A stretch of 64,000 nt of DNA from Notolepis coatsorum. Its lineage: Eukaryota > Chordata > Actinopteri > Aulopiformes > Paralepididae. Both the position numbers and the translations under genes were made by a program. Below the pieces are notes generated by a model. It saw nothing but the letters and a program-made list of their open reading frames with translations, was not told the DNA's origin and ran no database searches. Within the stretch, counting starts at the first letter, position 1, and every line of letters begins with the position of its first letter. The stretch covers positions 154,739,371 to 154,803,370 of the forward strand of contig OZ020585.1 of the NCBI GenBank assembly GCA_963971535.1, read 5' to 3'. Positions 43,831-56,600 of the stretch are shown here, in pieces.

Positions 43831-46122
43831 GAAACGAATAGACATGCCCTGGCAGCCAGGAGCCTACATATTGGCTGCTGATGTGGGCATAGTCTAGGTC
43901 TAGGCTATTTCAGTTGACTAATATGGTTGATTGTTCATTAATGTTGAGTTTTTAAAGTCTAATAAATAAACATGTATTTATATTAATCAATATAATTAAA
44001 TAGTGTGACCATTTAAACTCTTATGTTGTTATGCTCATCTGGAAAACGGAATTATTCATAATGGATTAACAGTTAATAAATACATAAATAATATAATTCA
44101 TAAATACATAAATGCAAAAATAATTAAATAAATACTTAAACATAAATAAATAAATAGTGTTCAGACAACAATATAAAAGTCATACTGTTCAATTTAATTT
44201 AATTTAAATTGTATCATCCCACTCCTCCCCTCTAGGTTACTGCAGCTGAAGTGACATAGGTATACCACACGGTTAAACACAACCTCAGCTACAACAGTGC
44301 TGACTGTTTGTTTTCTATGCATTTCAGGAGTTTGGGAGGCTGGCTCCCCAAAATTATTAAATAACATAACCCTAACCCTAACCCTAAAACCGAAATAAAG
44401 TTAAAAAAGATTTTTACAAAATCCGCCCATCTTCGCCCAAAAACCGGCCAATATTTTTTCTCGCGCACGCTCGATGAAAGGTGTCCCTTATTTCTATTAG
44501 TGAAAGGTGGCAACCCTACTCCAGCCGTCGCCGTTTCTGGCCCCGCAAGCGAGAGGCCTCGTCAACGTGGTAGACCAACCTGTGTTTGCTGCCTTTTCGT
44601 CCTGCATACGAGGTGCAGGTAAGGTGTCCATAGGACATTGCCCCACTCTCCCTTCCTCCCCCTCTCGAATGTTTTTGGTAATAACAATGTCTTTGTTTAA
44701 CAAAACATATGTTACTTCACTGCATTTGGAGATGTGCTGTGTGAACATTTTCTTGGTCGCTATTTTGTATAGTGTAGACGCCTGAATATGTCTGACAATA
44801 ATTCAATGTGTCTAACGCTAATTCCTTGCATTCCCTGTGTTCGCAAGGACGTTGTGTAACTGGCTGACCGCTCTTGATCCTCCATATCCTAACATTGACA
44901 CTTAACTTGCCGACCTCTCTTGATCCTCCCTATCCTAACATTGACACTTAATAGCGGGACAGGATACAGGTGCCGCCAGGGGGAGCTGGTGGCGACGTTG
45001 GGCAGGGAGACTTCCTCTTCATCGTTTTCCAGAGAGGGAAGAGGACGCACGGAGCTGGAGCTCCGGACATCAAGCAGGCGAGATATAAACCCAGTTACGA
45101 AGCGGGTTAGTAATGAGTATGCGATAGCTTAGCTTTTAGTTTATGCGGAAGAGACATTGTGAACGAAGAAGCAGACGAGTGACTGCCGAAGAGTGTGGTA
45201 GATATTGCCCACATTGCGTTTTAGCTGAAGTATAGGCGTCATGACAGGGGGTTCACCACGACCCACAGCTTAGCTTCAGTTAGGCTAGCACCACAGTTTA
45301 GCCCGCGTGTCGCCCCACCCCTTCAGCCCAGCAGCGGACGTCACTACACTGCACGCTCCTCCAGCCCCTCTGAGCCGCTACCCCAGCAGTCACCTGCCCA
45401 ATGTCTACCCAGCCCCGCTGCCTGCTATCACGGGACCTCTCGACGGCCATCTCACCACACGGACGGTTGGTGGTGGGAGCAGGCCCGCCACTTGGTTAAG
45501 TACAGCGAGCGCTCCGAGTGCTGAAACTTTATTGGTAGACATTCTCTATGTGCGGCGCGGGCTCTCTAAGGGCAAAGAGAAACAGTGCTTTGAACTGACA
45601 CTGGTAACAGTGTTTAGGGGCGCCCAACCTTTATTATTTTGGGGAAAAGCCGGCTATAGATAGGACTTTTATTTGCAACGTGGGCCCACTGTCATTCTGG
45701 TGTGAGTGTAATAATAATGTGTGTTCTTTTACAAAAATCCCATTGAACCAATAACTCCTGTATCCCTCTCCCTCTTCCTCCCCTCTCTCCCCACCTACGG
45801 AGAAGCGAAGCAGAATATAAACCCTTAAAGGGAAGGGATTATTACTGTGTCTAGCCCAGTGTGGGAAGAACTTTAGTCTGTGTTATAGAGCGAGAGCACT
45901 AGGTGCCCAGTGCGGAAATAACTTCCATCTTTGTGTAATTATTTGTAACTTGCATCAGACTTCCAGTAAAGGACAGTTTAATGGGACCACTTTTTTAACC
46001 CTTTCCTTTCCGGGTAATGCTCATTACAATTTAACCCTTTCTCCACCCCCTGCCTATAGTTCATTGTGAAAGGTCTCCACTCATCATTCAGGAAGGGTAC
46101 TGCTTTGGGAAGCGAATATACA
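43831..46122. other. Unassigned, partly AT-rich stretch
   Basis: 43900-44230 is AT-rich with (ATAA)n-type repeats. Three telomere-type TAACCC units lie at 44367-44388. Around 44507-44626 an open frame ends at a good donor, GTGCAG/GTAAGG, a possible exon of unknown gene. AACATTGACACTTAA is duplicated at 44890-44952. 45300-45660 has a P/S-rich frame without known similarity. No confident gene is found. Confidence 0.4.
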
Positions 46123-46265
46123 CACTAAAAACAGATGGGTCAATTCTATAACCCAATTTCTTGGTTAATCGTGTTGGGTTAAAATGATGGGTTAATTCTC
46201 TGAGCATAACCATTATTTGGGTTATTGAGATAAAATTTTGACCCAATTTTGACCCAATTTGTGAG
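46123..46265 (+). repeat. Left terminus and subterminal repeats of the CACTA-like element
   Basis: TIR CACTAAAAACAGAT is followed by scattered TAACCCAA, GGGTTAAAAT, GGGTTATTGA and TTTTGACCCAA motifs in both orientations. Confidence 0.8.
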
Positions 46266-47719
46266 TTATAATAATTATGAGAATTATTATAATTTTCTGA
46301 GACATAACCCATGTGTTGGGTCAGAGAGCTGGGTGTTTCCGCCGGGATCTGCAAAGCTACACCCCTCCCCCACTGGGAACTATCGTACATGCCTTTTGTT
46401 CCAGTCAGTCAGAGGGTCATGTTCACGTTCACAGTCAACACGGTCCCACGTTCACAGTCAACACGGTCCAACAAACCCTCTTCACGGAAAATACTTCACT
46501 GACTCAAGGTAAGATCTCGTTTCGTTAGCACAGTATTTATATCTCAACCCATCCATTGTACCTATTGCGTCGTGTTAACCATGCACTGTGAACGTTGTGG
46601 AACTAAATTAGCTAGCTCTTCACAGCTATCTGTCGCGTCATCAGCTAGCTAGCTAGCTAGCTAGCCACCGCAAGTTGCAACTTAGCTACTCATTTCTATA
46701 ATCGGTTCATCTCTAACCTTGTAAAAATATGTGGTAACCTCTATTAATAAATAAGCCACACGACACGACACATAAATCATTACCGTTCAAGCATGCTACC
46801 AAAAGTGACCAAGTCTATGAGTATTACAAAGGTTCTGGCTAGTAGCTAGGCCTAGTTAGCCAGTACTAGTAACGTTACTGTTATTGCTAATTTTACCGTG
46901 TTTTGGGTTGTAATGATACCAGATTAACTGGAGACTATCTATAGCTGTGTAACGTTATATGATTGATATCTTTATTAACCATATGTGTGTAATAAAGCTG
47001 TTGTCCTCTCAATGCGGTGACATAGCTGGTTCGCTAGCTAGCTACATACTGAGATTTAGCGCCATTTTGCGTCATTTTGCGCCATTTTGAGGTCTACATT
47101 TCCATCATCTCTCTAATGTCCTGCGATTCGGGCATCAATTTACAACATCCTATACTAAATTAAGCAGTAGACTGCGGAAGCCAGACATGTGGTGAGGCTT
47201 TTTACACCTGAATTCAGTGCTAAATATTCTAGGCTGCTATGTCAGCAAGTATACTTGGCCTATCGTTCACACGTGGCTGAGTACTTGGGCATGAGGCATT
47301 AATTAATTGCAGCTGTGTTCATTTCCACATTGCTTTCTCTTTTGTTTCAGGCCAGTCTTGATGGACAGCTTTGTCACAGAAAAGCTTATTGAGTGGCAAT
47401 TGCCAGGGCTCACAGACATAGGGTTTCAACACACATGCATGCACACACACATTATTCTGTTCTTCATCTTGGTTCTCTGGTCCTGCCAGCCTGGTCTTGT
47501 GTTGGAGTTAGCTGCCACTGGATGGCACTGAAATTACTGTAAAAGTATTTTTGTTTTCTGTCATTGTCTTTCAGATCAAGATATAGATGAGGAGGCGTTT
47601 CACCTTTTAGATGGCGAAACAATCCGGAACCTCATCCCCAAAATAGGCCCCAGGTTCAATTTCTCAAAACTTTACAGAGAATTTGTAAGTGATCACTAAG
47701 TGTTCTAACATCAAGGCAG

Positions 47720-49954
47720 ATGGCGTATACATGCTTTAAATGCAAAAGGCTAATTCCTGGTGATGCCAAGTCTTTCTTTTCACATTTACGAGTAGCACAC
47801 AATATAAACGCTTCATCCACTTATTTCCAATGTTGTGAGGGAGTTTGTAGCAGAACATTTTCTTTCATTCGGTCTTACAGAAAGCACTTGCAAGGAGAAC
47901 ATAACGACAACCAGGCCCTGGCCCAGCCACCTAACGTACCAAATCAGGCTGCTAATACTTTCAATGCTGAAGAGCTAGTACGGCAAGTTGAGGGTGAACA
48001 AATGGAGGAAGATGAAGATAATGATGATGAATGGGACGAACTAGAGCAAGAGGGAATCACAGAGAGAGTAGCCCATTTTATAGCTCATCTTAGATCAAAA
48101 TCTTCCCAGACCTTTACAAATATAAATGTTGTGGTTCAGCAAACCTCAAGTTTAATTGGAGATTTAGTGAGCAGACTACAAACAAAGACCATGTCGCTTT
48201 TCAGTCAGTTTGGGCATGATAAAAACCCACAGGTAGAGGAGCTCAGGCAGGACTTTTTAGATGCAGCTAACCCTTTCGAGGGTCTGGAGACAGACTATAA
48301 ACAGATTAGGTATTTTACTAACTCTGGGAACTTCATCCAGCCAATTGAGGAGTGTTTCTCCGATAACCAAACCTTTGTACAGCGGAGAGACTCTGCCACT
48401 GGCATCGTTCGACAAGTTGCTCTGACTGATACCTTTCAGCGTATTCCACTAAAGCGTCTTCTGGTCAAGATACTGGAGTTTCCTGGTGTTTTCCAGGCCA
48501 TGATGGAATGGCAACAGAGAGAGAGTGATGCTCTTCAGGATATATTTGATGGAGATTTCTGTAAAAATCATCCACTCTTTTTGAAAGAGGTGTCAATCCC
48601 ATTGCTGTTATACAATGATGATTGTGAAACTGTGAACCCCCTCGGGTCAAAGACTGGGGTTCACAAGTTAGGATTTATATATTTTATCTTGAAGAGTTTG
48701 CCACCAGACATCCTATCCAATTTGCAGTCACACTTCTTGTTGGCAGTCTATAAATCAGATGATGCAAAAACCTATGGCATTGATGCAGTGTTGCGCCCTA
48801 TTGTGGAAGAACTAAAGTGTCTTGAGAGGGATGGCATAACTGTTAACACGCCTAGCTTCCAAGGCGTTGTCAAATTCGCCGTTGTTCAGGTAGTGGGAGA
48901 CAATTTAGGATTGAATGCAATACTTGGTTACATAGAGAGTTTATCGGGGAACCATGTGTGCCGTTTATGCAAAATACACAGAGATGTCATGAAAGTACAG
49001 ACACAGGTAGACGATACGCTGTCCCGAGATGTGAATACTCACGCAGAGGATTTACGGACAGACAACGCCTCTCAGACATGCCTTAAAAGAGACAGTGTCC
49101 TCAACAGTCTGTCTTTTTATCATGTTACGGACAATATGGCACTGGACATAATGCATGACATCCTCGAAGGGGTAGGGCCATACGAATTTAAACTTGTGTT
49201 AAATGCACTCATAGAACAAAAGCTTATCTCACTAGATAAGCTAAACTATCGTATCACCAGCTTTGATTATGGCTTTTGTGATGTGGGAAACAAGCCCTCT
49301 GTAATAAGTAAGAATGATTTAAAGAACCTTGGAAGCCCTCTGCATCAGTCTGCAGCTCAGATGTGGTGTCTACTAAGGTTACTTCCAGTAATGATCGGTG
49401 ACCTTATCCCTACAGACAATAAGGAATGGGAACTTCTCCTACTCCTATTAATGTGCATGGAGATCATCTTCTCTCCATCTGTTACTCATGCAGCAACACA
49501 GTACCTGAGTAAAATCATTGAAGAGCATCACTCTCTTTTCCTGGATCTATTTGCTCTGCATTTGCGCCCAAAACACCATTTCATGCTTCATTATCCAAAA
49601 GCAATTCGGACACTTGGACCATTGATCCATTTGTGGGTAATGCGCTTTGAGGCAAGACATGGATTCTTCAAACAAGTCAGTCATGTCACTTGCAACTTCC
49701 GCAACATTAGCAAAACCATGGCTTATCGACATCAGATAATGCAATGCTACAGTTTCATGTGTGGGTCTGTGTTAAGCCACAACACAGAAATTGGTCCAGG
49801 GTATACTACCTTTCTGGCTCATTTTGAAGGCTATAATGAAATTCAAAGTGGTCTCACAGGAATCCCCCTTTTCGCTGAATTGTATGTACCGGCCAGGGTC
49901 ACTGTTAAGGGGTACAACATACAGACCAGGCATGACAGTGTTTATGTCCTATGA
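47720..49954 (+). CDS. CACTA (TNP2-like) transposase with N-terminal C2H2 fingers, C-terminus frameshifted
   Basis: The 744-codon ORF starts at an ATG placed exactly after an acceptor (AAGGCAG/ATGG). The N-terminus has two Cys/His fingers, CFKCKRLIPGDAKSFFSHLRVAH and a second C..C...H..H at residues 36-61, followed by an acidic stretch. The body contains LSFYHVTDNMALDIMHDILEGVGPYE (a D-x2-HD-x2-EG motif), HVCRLCKIHRD, a hydrophobic LLLLLMCMEIIFS and the late block LRPKHHFMLHYPKAIRTLGPL...RFEARHGFFK, which match the catalytic region of CACTA/TNP2 transposases. At about 49916 one extra base shifts the frame: the expected tail (GMTVFMSYDQDGEPQFGLIKA...) continues to 50204 in another frame, so ~95 C-terminal residues are lost. 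Confidence 0.8.
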   Translation: MAYTCFKCKRLIPGDAKSFFSHLRVAHNINASSTYFQCCEGVCSRTFSFIRSYRKHLQGEHNDNQALAQPPNVPNQAANTFNAEELVRQVEGEQMEEDEDNDDEWDELEQEGITERVAHFIAHLRSKSSQTFTNINVVVQQTSSLIGDLVSRLQTKTMSLFSQFGHDKNPQVEELRQDFLDAANPFEGLETDYKQIRYFTNSGNFIQPIEECFSDNQTFVQRRDSATGIVRQVALTDTFQRIPLKRLLVKILEFPGVFQAMMEWQQRESDALQDIFDGDFCKNHPLFLKEVSIPLLLYNDDCETVNPLGSKTGVHKLGFIYFILKSLPPDILSNLQSHFLLAVYKSDDAKTYGIDAVLRPIVEELKCLERDGITVNTPSFQGVVKFAVVQVVGDNLGLNAILGYIESLSGNHVCRLCKIHRDVMKVQTQVDDTLSRDVNTHAEDLRTDNASQTCLKRDSVLNSLSFYHVTDNMALDIMHDILEGVGPYEFKLVLNALIEQKLISLDKLNYRITSFDYGFCDVGNKPSVISKNDLKNLGSPLHQSAAQMWCLLRLLPVMIGDLIPTDNKEWELLLLLLMCMEIIFSPSVTHAATQYLSKIIEEHHSLFLDLFALHLRPKHHFMLHYPKAIRTLGPLIHLWVMRFEARHGFFKQVSHVTCNFRNISKTMAYRHQIMQCYSFMCGSVLSHNTEIGPGYTTFLAHFEGYNEIQSGLTGIPLFAELYVPARVTVKGYNIQTRHDSVYVL

Positions 49955-50204
49955 CCAAGATGGCGAGCCTCAGTTTGGGCTTATTAAAGCCATTTTGGTT
50001 TTAGAGCCCTCTGTAAAGCTAGTTGTTCAGAGGTGGGAGACAATGGGGTTTGAGAAGCATTTCTTTGCTTACAGTGTGATCCAAACCAAATATTTGTTGG
50101 CTATCGATGTGAAAGAGCTGCTTGATCATCACCCACTACATGCAGTCCAGTCATACAGAGATGTTGACACTTTATTCATCTCTCTGCGCTATAGACGTTT
50201 TTAG
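49917..50204 (+). pseudogene. Frameshifted C-terminal tail of the CACTA transposase
   Basis: Reads RPGMTVFMSYDQDGEPQFG and ends SLRYRRF at the stop at 50204. It continues the transposase directly after the one-base indel at about 49916 and has no start of its own. Confidence 0.78.
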
Positions 50205-50702
50205 ACTGTGAATGGCCATCTGAATGGCCACTGCCACTTGTAAATAGTGAGGAAAAAAATCAGGAAAGAAACACTGCCTTGATTTACTAGAAACACAGTG
50301 ATAGCCTACAGTATATATTCCGAACATATTTTGAATAGTTAGTCTTTAGTTTCATGCTGTGGACTGCCTTACTCTGCTACAACTCTTCGATGACTGAGAT
50401 ACATTGTTGGACTGATGGGGAAACTCCTTGGACTACTGAGATGACATTAATTGTTGTAAGTAAGAATGTGTTTAATTAAAATAGTTCTACAACTAAACAC
50501 TAACCACTTTAAACCCTATGACAAAATAAATCTTCACCAGTATTTAAATTTTTCCATGTGTGTATGCTATTGGCCATCTTGGGTGTCAATCGGTTAAATG
50601 GAAAACGACACTGCTGACTGCAAATATATTTTGTATCTGTACACAACAACTCACTTTAACCTAAAATGCCTCTAAGCTGATAACCTTTCTTTGCTGCAAA
50701 AG
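50205..50702 (+). other. Intronic stretch between transposase and SAMD3-like exons
   Basis: It is AT-rich and non-coding, and contains the acceptor CTGCAAAAG at 50702. Nothing else is seen. Confidence 0.5.
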
Positions 50703-51519
50703 GCTTCGAATGCTGAGCCACCTGCAACAAGCCTTGTTGCTACCATATCCCCCATGGAGGAATCTGCAGCTTCTGGATCAAGCCAGGAGGTCTCCACTGT
50801 AAAGGAATCGAGGGCAGCAGACCAGATTGTGATTCTACGACCGGTTCCACTATTTGTAAGTTGTTCAAGAAGCATGGATGGATCTGGAAGCACTTGGAGC
50901 CAGTACATATCTCAGAACTTCAATACTTAAACTAACTCATCTATACTCTTGTCAGTATTTTATTTAGCTAATATTTGACTAGGGTAATATTTTTAAATAT
51001 CAAATGTTGACCCTTGATTTGTGACACGTCCGAAATCTGAAGTCCTTGAACGGGTTCTCAGCCTAGGCTCCCGCCTATCCCCTGTGTTTTTGGCGTGAGG
51101 CAACAACTTCAGATGTGTAGGCTACACCGCATGGACATGCCGCTAGTACATCACAAGGAAGAAATCTGTATGCTGCCAGAGTTAAATTGGTTGATGGTAC
51201 TACAGCACATCCTTAACAGCTGTCATGTTTCTGTCATGTCTCTGCAGGATATCGTAGCGGCTCTTTCTGCCGCTCCCAATGGCGGGCAAATTCTGGAGAG
51301 CCTGGATAAAGGTGATTCCATCTTCGGAAAGAAAAGAATTGCCATGGTCAAAATACTGGTGGATTTGCAGATCCAAAGGTTTGGAGAGAGGTACGTCAAG
51401 TCTAGAGTTGATTAGGAGGTATAACTTGACTCATTTAGAGCTAAAGCGTCCGCAAAAAATTACCCCCAAATGAGAGTTTCATAATGTAATTTGGCTTGTA
51501 GGCCTATAGCTTTTTTTAT

Positions 51520-51885
<366 letters not shown>

Positions 51886-53107
51886 TCCTATCATTCTGAT
51901 CTATAGCAAGTCATTATATTTGTGCTTTATGTTATACCAGGACTGGTGAAATGTTTCGATCTATGTTTACAGGCCAACCATGGACATAAAAGAGGCCCTG
52001 GCAGAATCCTTGGTGCGGACATTCCCATCATTAAACGATGGATCAGACCGTGGCTATGTAAGTTTTATTCCTCCAGCCTAGTTCATAGAGAAATGGAACA
52101 TTTGATGAGTAGTAATATTAGTAGAAAATAAGGAGTCATTTTTCTCTCGCATCACATACAGGACACCCAATGTTAACCCGTTGAGTAACAAGTTTTTCTA
52201 CAACTCAAGTTCAGACCTATGTTGCTCTATTTCAGTAGCACTAAAAGTGAGTTTTCTTTATTGTATCAGAAACTTCAGAATGTAATCTTTCAAAAGAGAC
52301 CAGGATCATGCATGTGCTATAAGTATAAAGTATAGTATTTTGTTTTGTGTTTGTAAATAGCTGTTTAAAAAAATGTATGGCATTTTACAATACAAAACTT
52401 TCCATTCCTGCACGAAAATCAATCAGATCCAATTTGATTGTACTCCAGGTACAGGGTTGATGCATTTTACCGAAGGGATAACTATATTCTTCACCAGGGG
52501 GAGCATACTGCACATGAATCCTCAAGGGGGGCTCCATGGAGCAAAAATGGCTGATTCCTGACTTTACCTCGTTTAATATACCTTGTTGAACCCCTCACCA
52601 AAACATGCAACAATGCTGGGCAATAGCACCTCCCTCTGGTCAGCCGGGGCGCCTGACTGGAGGGAAAGGATCTGATTGTAATAATGTGCTAAGTCCTACT
52701 GGTGAAAATGGGTTACGAAATCGGAGATCATTTTTAGATAGTTCATTTACAATGTGTTGTATATATGTTTCTATAGAATCGACCCTGCCAGAAGAAAGGG
52801 CCCAGCAGCAAAGGGAGTGGCTGAAACATAACCTGGAGCCCTTCACTCAAGTTCAGGAGTACATGAAGGACACCGTCCTCTACAGAGCCAAGTGGATTCG
52901 GGGAAATCACTCCAAGGACATAGAAGAGGTCATTATGGAGTACCCTCGCCTCACCAGCCCAGGCATGGTATGGATCTACTGTAACATATTGCATCTACAA
53001 TGATAATTCATAATGGTAGTTTTTAACCTGACCCTAATTTCCCCATCTACTTATCTAAATGAGTTGAACTAGCCTTTAAAATATCAGCTGTCACATAACA
53101 TTTATTT

Positions 53108-53195
53108 TAGGGCTGTCAGTTTATCGCGTTAATTTGATTAATTAATTACAAATCCTGTAATTAATTAGATTTTATTTAATCGCCTGACAGCACTA
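53108..53195. mobile_element. 88-bp hAT MITE
   Basis: TAGGGCTGTCAG at the left and CTGACAGCACTA at the right are inverted termini. The flanks ATTTATTT (53100-53107) and ATTTCTTT (53196-53203) form an 8-bp target duplication with one mismatch, as in the hAT superfamily. Its ends match those of the larger MITE at 54924. Confidence 0.82.
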
Positions 53196-54058
53196 ATTTC
53201 TTTCAAACTAAATCTTTTTTGGATATCGCAGGACTTCTTGGTGCTGCATGGCAAGGCTGCACCAAAGTTGTTGGGTGACGGAATATGCAGAGAAAGTCCT
53301 GCAGCTGGCGAGACAAGATGGGAAACTCCCCCTTCCTGTCGATGACATGACACTGGGTAAGTTAGCGATTCCTTCTCTTGAGTTGCGAAATAGGAAATGG
53401 CTTTTCTTCCAGGTTGTAGATCTGCATTTGTTGTAGCTTTTGCCAATTTCAGTTGATGAATTGTGATAATAATACTCTGGTTATCTTTTTTTTCCAGTCA
53501 TTTTATTTGTTTGTTTGTTTGTTTGTTTGTTTGTTTGAAAAGGTCTTAAATTATTACCAATTGAGTGCCGGCCACAACATTCGGACACTTTCTGTTGTTC
53601 ACCTACAGATGCCAAAGGGGAACTGGCCCTCAGGCTGCTACCCGACATGTTCCCACAGACGGTATATAGGCTCAACAAAAAATGTAGGTGGCACTCCAGC
53701 GAAGAGGCCCGGTCAGCCTTCGTTGACCTCAAGCCTGTAAGTACAATTTCATGTTATGAATTGGGGAAATGTTGCTATGTAGCCTAAGAAGGATGTTGGT
53801 GCACAAAAGTTGTCAGGCTATAAGGTTGACGAAGACATCTGTAGCCTGATCGGGCTATGGCCCCCATAACCTCTATTTAAACTCGAAAGGCATTGAGGTT
53901 TCCCTCATTTACAAAGACGAGTTAAAACCACTGTTTTGAGCCCTCCAAAATGTCATTGCACGTTCCATTGGCATGAGAAAAAAACGAACTTGATTTAATT
54001 TGGCTCCCTTGTATAGTTGGTATAAACCTGTTATCTTGCTTATGATTTGCTGTCAACC

Positions 54059-54456
54059 TAGCCCCTTTCGTGACTGCGGTTTGCAAGCCTGGGGCTTTTG
54101 TGACCGCAGTCACTTGCTGGTGTGCCGCGACAAGTTTAAAAAAGAACTACCAAGCGTGATCGGGGGGCTGGGGGTCGGTCAAAAATATATCAGATATGAA
54201 TTTCAAAGATACCCAGCGTACAATATGGGTTTAACACAGCTTTACAGTGTCCGAGCTTCCAGACCCCACTGTAAAGCTGTGTTAAACCCATATTGTACGC
54301 TGGGTATCTTTGAAATTCATATCTGATATATTTTTGACCGACCCCCAGCCCCCGATCACGCTTGGTAGTTCTTTTTTAAACTCGTCGCGGCACACCAGCA
54401 AGTGACTGCGGTCACAAAAGCCCCAGGCTTGCAAACCGCAGTCACGAAAGGGGCTA
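54059..54456. mobile_element. 398-bp near-perfect palindromic (foldback) element with 9-bp target duplication
   Basis: Arms 54060-54248 and 54267-54455 are inverse copies of 189 bp with about two differences and an 18-bp loop. The ends are TAGCCCCTTTCG and CGAAAGGGGCTA. CTGTCAACC flanks both sides (54050-54058 and 54457-54465), a 9-bp duplication typical of Mutator-like elements. It sits in the intron before the last SAMD3-like exon and has no ORF of its own. Confidence 0.9.
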
Positions 54457-54923
54457 CTGTCAACCCAAGATTCACCTGTATTTAACATTCTTTCTTTGCT
54501 TATTTTAGGTTGGGACAAATATGGTGGAGTACCTCCAGCAGGCAAGACCCTCTCCCTCGGTTTTGGTGCTGGGAGAACCACACACATGTTGTGCTCAGGC
54601 ATTCGTGATCTATGCAGGTCGGGCACATCCTGAAAGCACAATGCTCGGGGCAGTTGATATGTGTTTTAAAGCATTTTATGTATTTGACATAAAGTACCCC
54701 AGGCAGTGTGTTCATGCATGGGAGTTTCTCCAGCACGTTATATATAATATTGAAGGACCACAGTCCAAGCATGTAGCATTCTTAAGGACAGCCGTACGTA
54801 ATGCAAAACGTACAAATGAGGAGGAGGTGGAATAGGTGAAGTAGCAGGAGGGAAGGTGGGGGAAGAGATGGAGGAGGAGGGAGATGGGTAGACGCTAAGT
54901 CCCGTATTTCTATATGTATATAT

Positions 54924-55661
54924 TAGTGCTGTCAATCGATTAAAATATTTAACACGATTAATCGCATGATTGTCCATAGTTAACTCACGATTAATCACAA
55001 ATTAATCAAATTTTTTCTACCTTAAACTGATCTTTTTCAAGTTCCAAGTTTTAATACTCTCTTATCAACATGCGAGTCAACAAATGCTTTCGTTATGCAG
55101 TCATTTAACACAAAAGGATGACCCTCATGCATTGCAAATGTGCATCAAATTCAAAACAGAGTGATGCACAAAATAACTTAAAAGAAAGAAAATTCATTAA
55201 AACAATGAATAAAGTGTACATGAAATAATAGGGGAAAGAAAACGTTAGGAACTTGTTACATTCACCCACACAAGGGCTGAGTAATCGCACACACATGTTG
55301 TGTCAACAAATGCTTTCGTTATGCAGTCATTTAACACAAAAGGATGACCCTCATGCATTGCAAATTTGCATGACTCACAAGGGCTGAGTAATCGCACACA
55401 CCCCCCCTCTCTCTCTCACACACACTCTCCCAGATCTCTTTCTCTCTTGCCCCTTCCCTTCTCTCTCACCCCCCTCTCTCTCTCTATATCTCACACACAC
55501 ACACTTCAGAAACAAACAGTATCAATAAGAGCATCAATAATACACCTGAGTATAGTCTAGTAAAAGAAATTCTTAAAAGTTAATCGTGAGTTAAAAAAAA
55601 TAGTGGCGTTAATAGAATCGGGCGATAACGTGTTAATACCGCGTTAACTTTGACAGCCTTA
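54924..55661. mobile_element. 738-bp hAT MITE
   Basis: The 8-bp duplication GTATATAT lies at 54916-54923 and 55662-55669; the termini are TAGTGCTGTCAA and TTGACAGCCTTA. Inside, segments containing CAAATGCTTTCGTTATGCAG and AAGGGCTGAGTAATCGCACAC are present twice, showing an internal duplication. CT/CA-rich sequence lies at 55400-55500. No transposase. Confidence 0.88.
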
Positions 55662-55869
55662 GTATATATGTGTTTTGATCTATCAATATCTGGGGGAGTG
55701 TTCCAACAGGGCAGTAAAGCAGTACAAAACCATATACCGATATGTATTATTTATTATTTATTATTTAAACAGGAAATCAGTTTGACATGAAAGCACTTTT
55801 TGATGTCCACACGCCGTGAGATGTATATGCAACAAGTGTAATCAATTTTGAAGTTAAATGTATTCTAGT

Positions 55870-56600
55870 CAAGTAATCAAGTCAAGTAATTTATTTATAT
55901 AGCACGTTTAAAAGCACAAGAGCCAACCAAAGTGCTGTACAATCAAAGCTTAAAATCAATGTCCTAATATAAAATACACAAATACAAAAATACAAAAAGG
56001 CACAGCAGGACAAGACAGTCCATTCAGAGAGTAGGACAGTAGGACAACACACGAATAGGGGAACACAAAGTACAGTAGCACACAGGGGACAGAGGAGCAT
56101 AAGAAGATATACAGGAGGGGGGGGGGGGGCAGGATAAAATTACATGGGAGTGTGTGAGTTAGGGTGTGGGAGAATCAGGGTTTATTGAAGGCCAGGGAAT
56201 AGAAGTGGGTTTTTAGACAGGCCTTAAATGTCTCCAGTGAGGGGGCAGATCGGATCTCCAGGGGAAGCTGGTTCCATAGCTTGGGGGCCACGGCCTTGAA
56301 GGAGCGATCGCCTCTCTTTTTGAGTCTGGTGCGGGGGGGGACCAGCCGAGCCTGGTTGGAGGATCTTAGTGACCTGGGTGCTGCGTAGGGGGTGATGAGC
56401 TCGGTGATGTATAAGGGTGCTGCACCCGATAGTGCTTTAAAGGTGAGGAGGAGGATTTTAAATCTATTCTAAATGGGACTGGGAGCCAGTGTAGGGAGGC
56501 TAGGACTGGTGTGATGTGCTCTCTCTTTCTGGTACCGGTAAGGAACCTAGCTGCAGAGTGCTGGACCATTTTGAGGCGGGACATGGCTGCCTGACTACGC
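55870..56600 (-). mobile_element. 5'-truncated L2-type LINE
   Basis: On the minus strand 56366-56584 reads LKMVQHSAARFLTGTRKREHITPVLASLHWLPVPFRID, the C-terminal end of an L2 reverse transcriptase. The 3' UTR follows leftwards and ends in the AAGTCAAGTAATTTATTTATATAGCAC block (55874-55905) that caps many fish L2 copies. Frames are broken. Confidence 0.85.

Noticed and set aside
44367..44388. TAACCC repeats as an interstitial telomere
   Set aside because: Only three units; too short to infer a chromosome fusion.
44507..44626. Possible host exon with a good splice donor
   Set aside because: The encoded peptide is not recognised and no partner exon could be found.
48465..49744. Short minus-strand frames across the transposase
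   Set aside because: Shadow frames; the plus-strand ORF has the conserved motifs.
54000..54641. Mirror-image ORFs on both strands
   Set aside because: They arise because the 398-bp palindrome reads the same on both strands.
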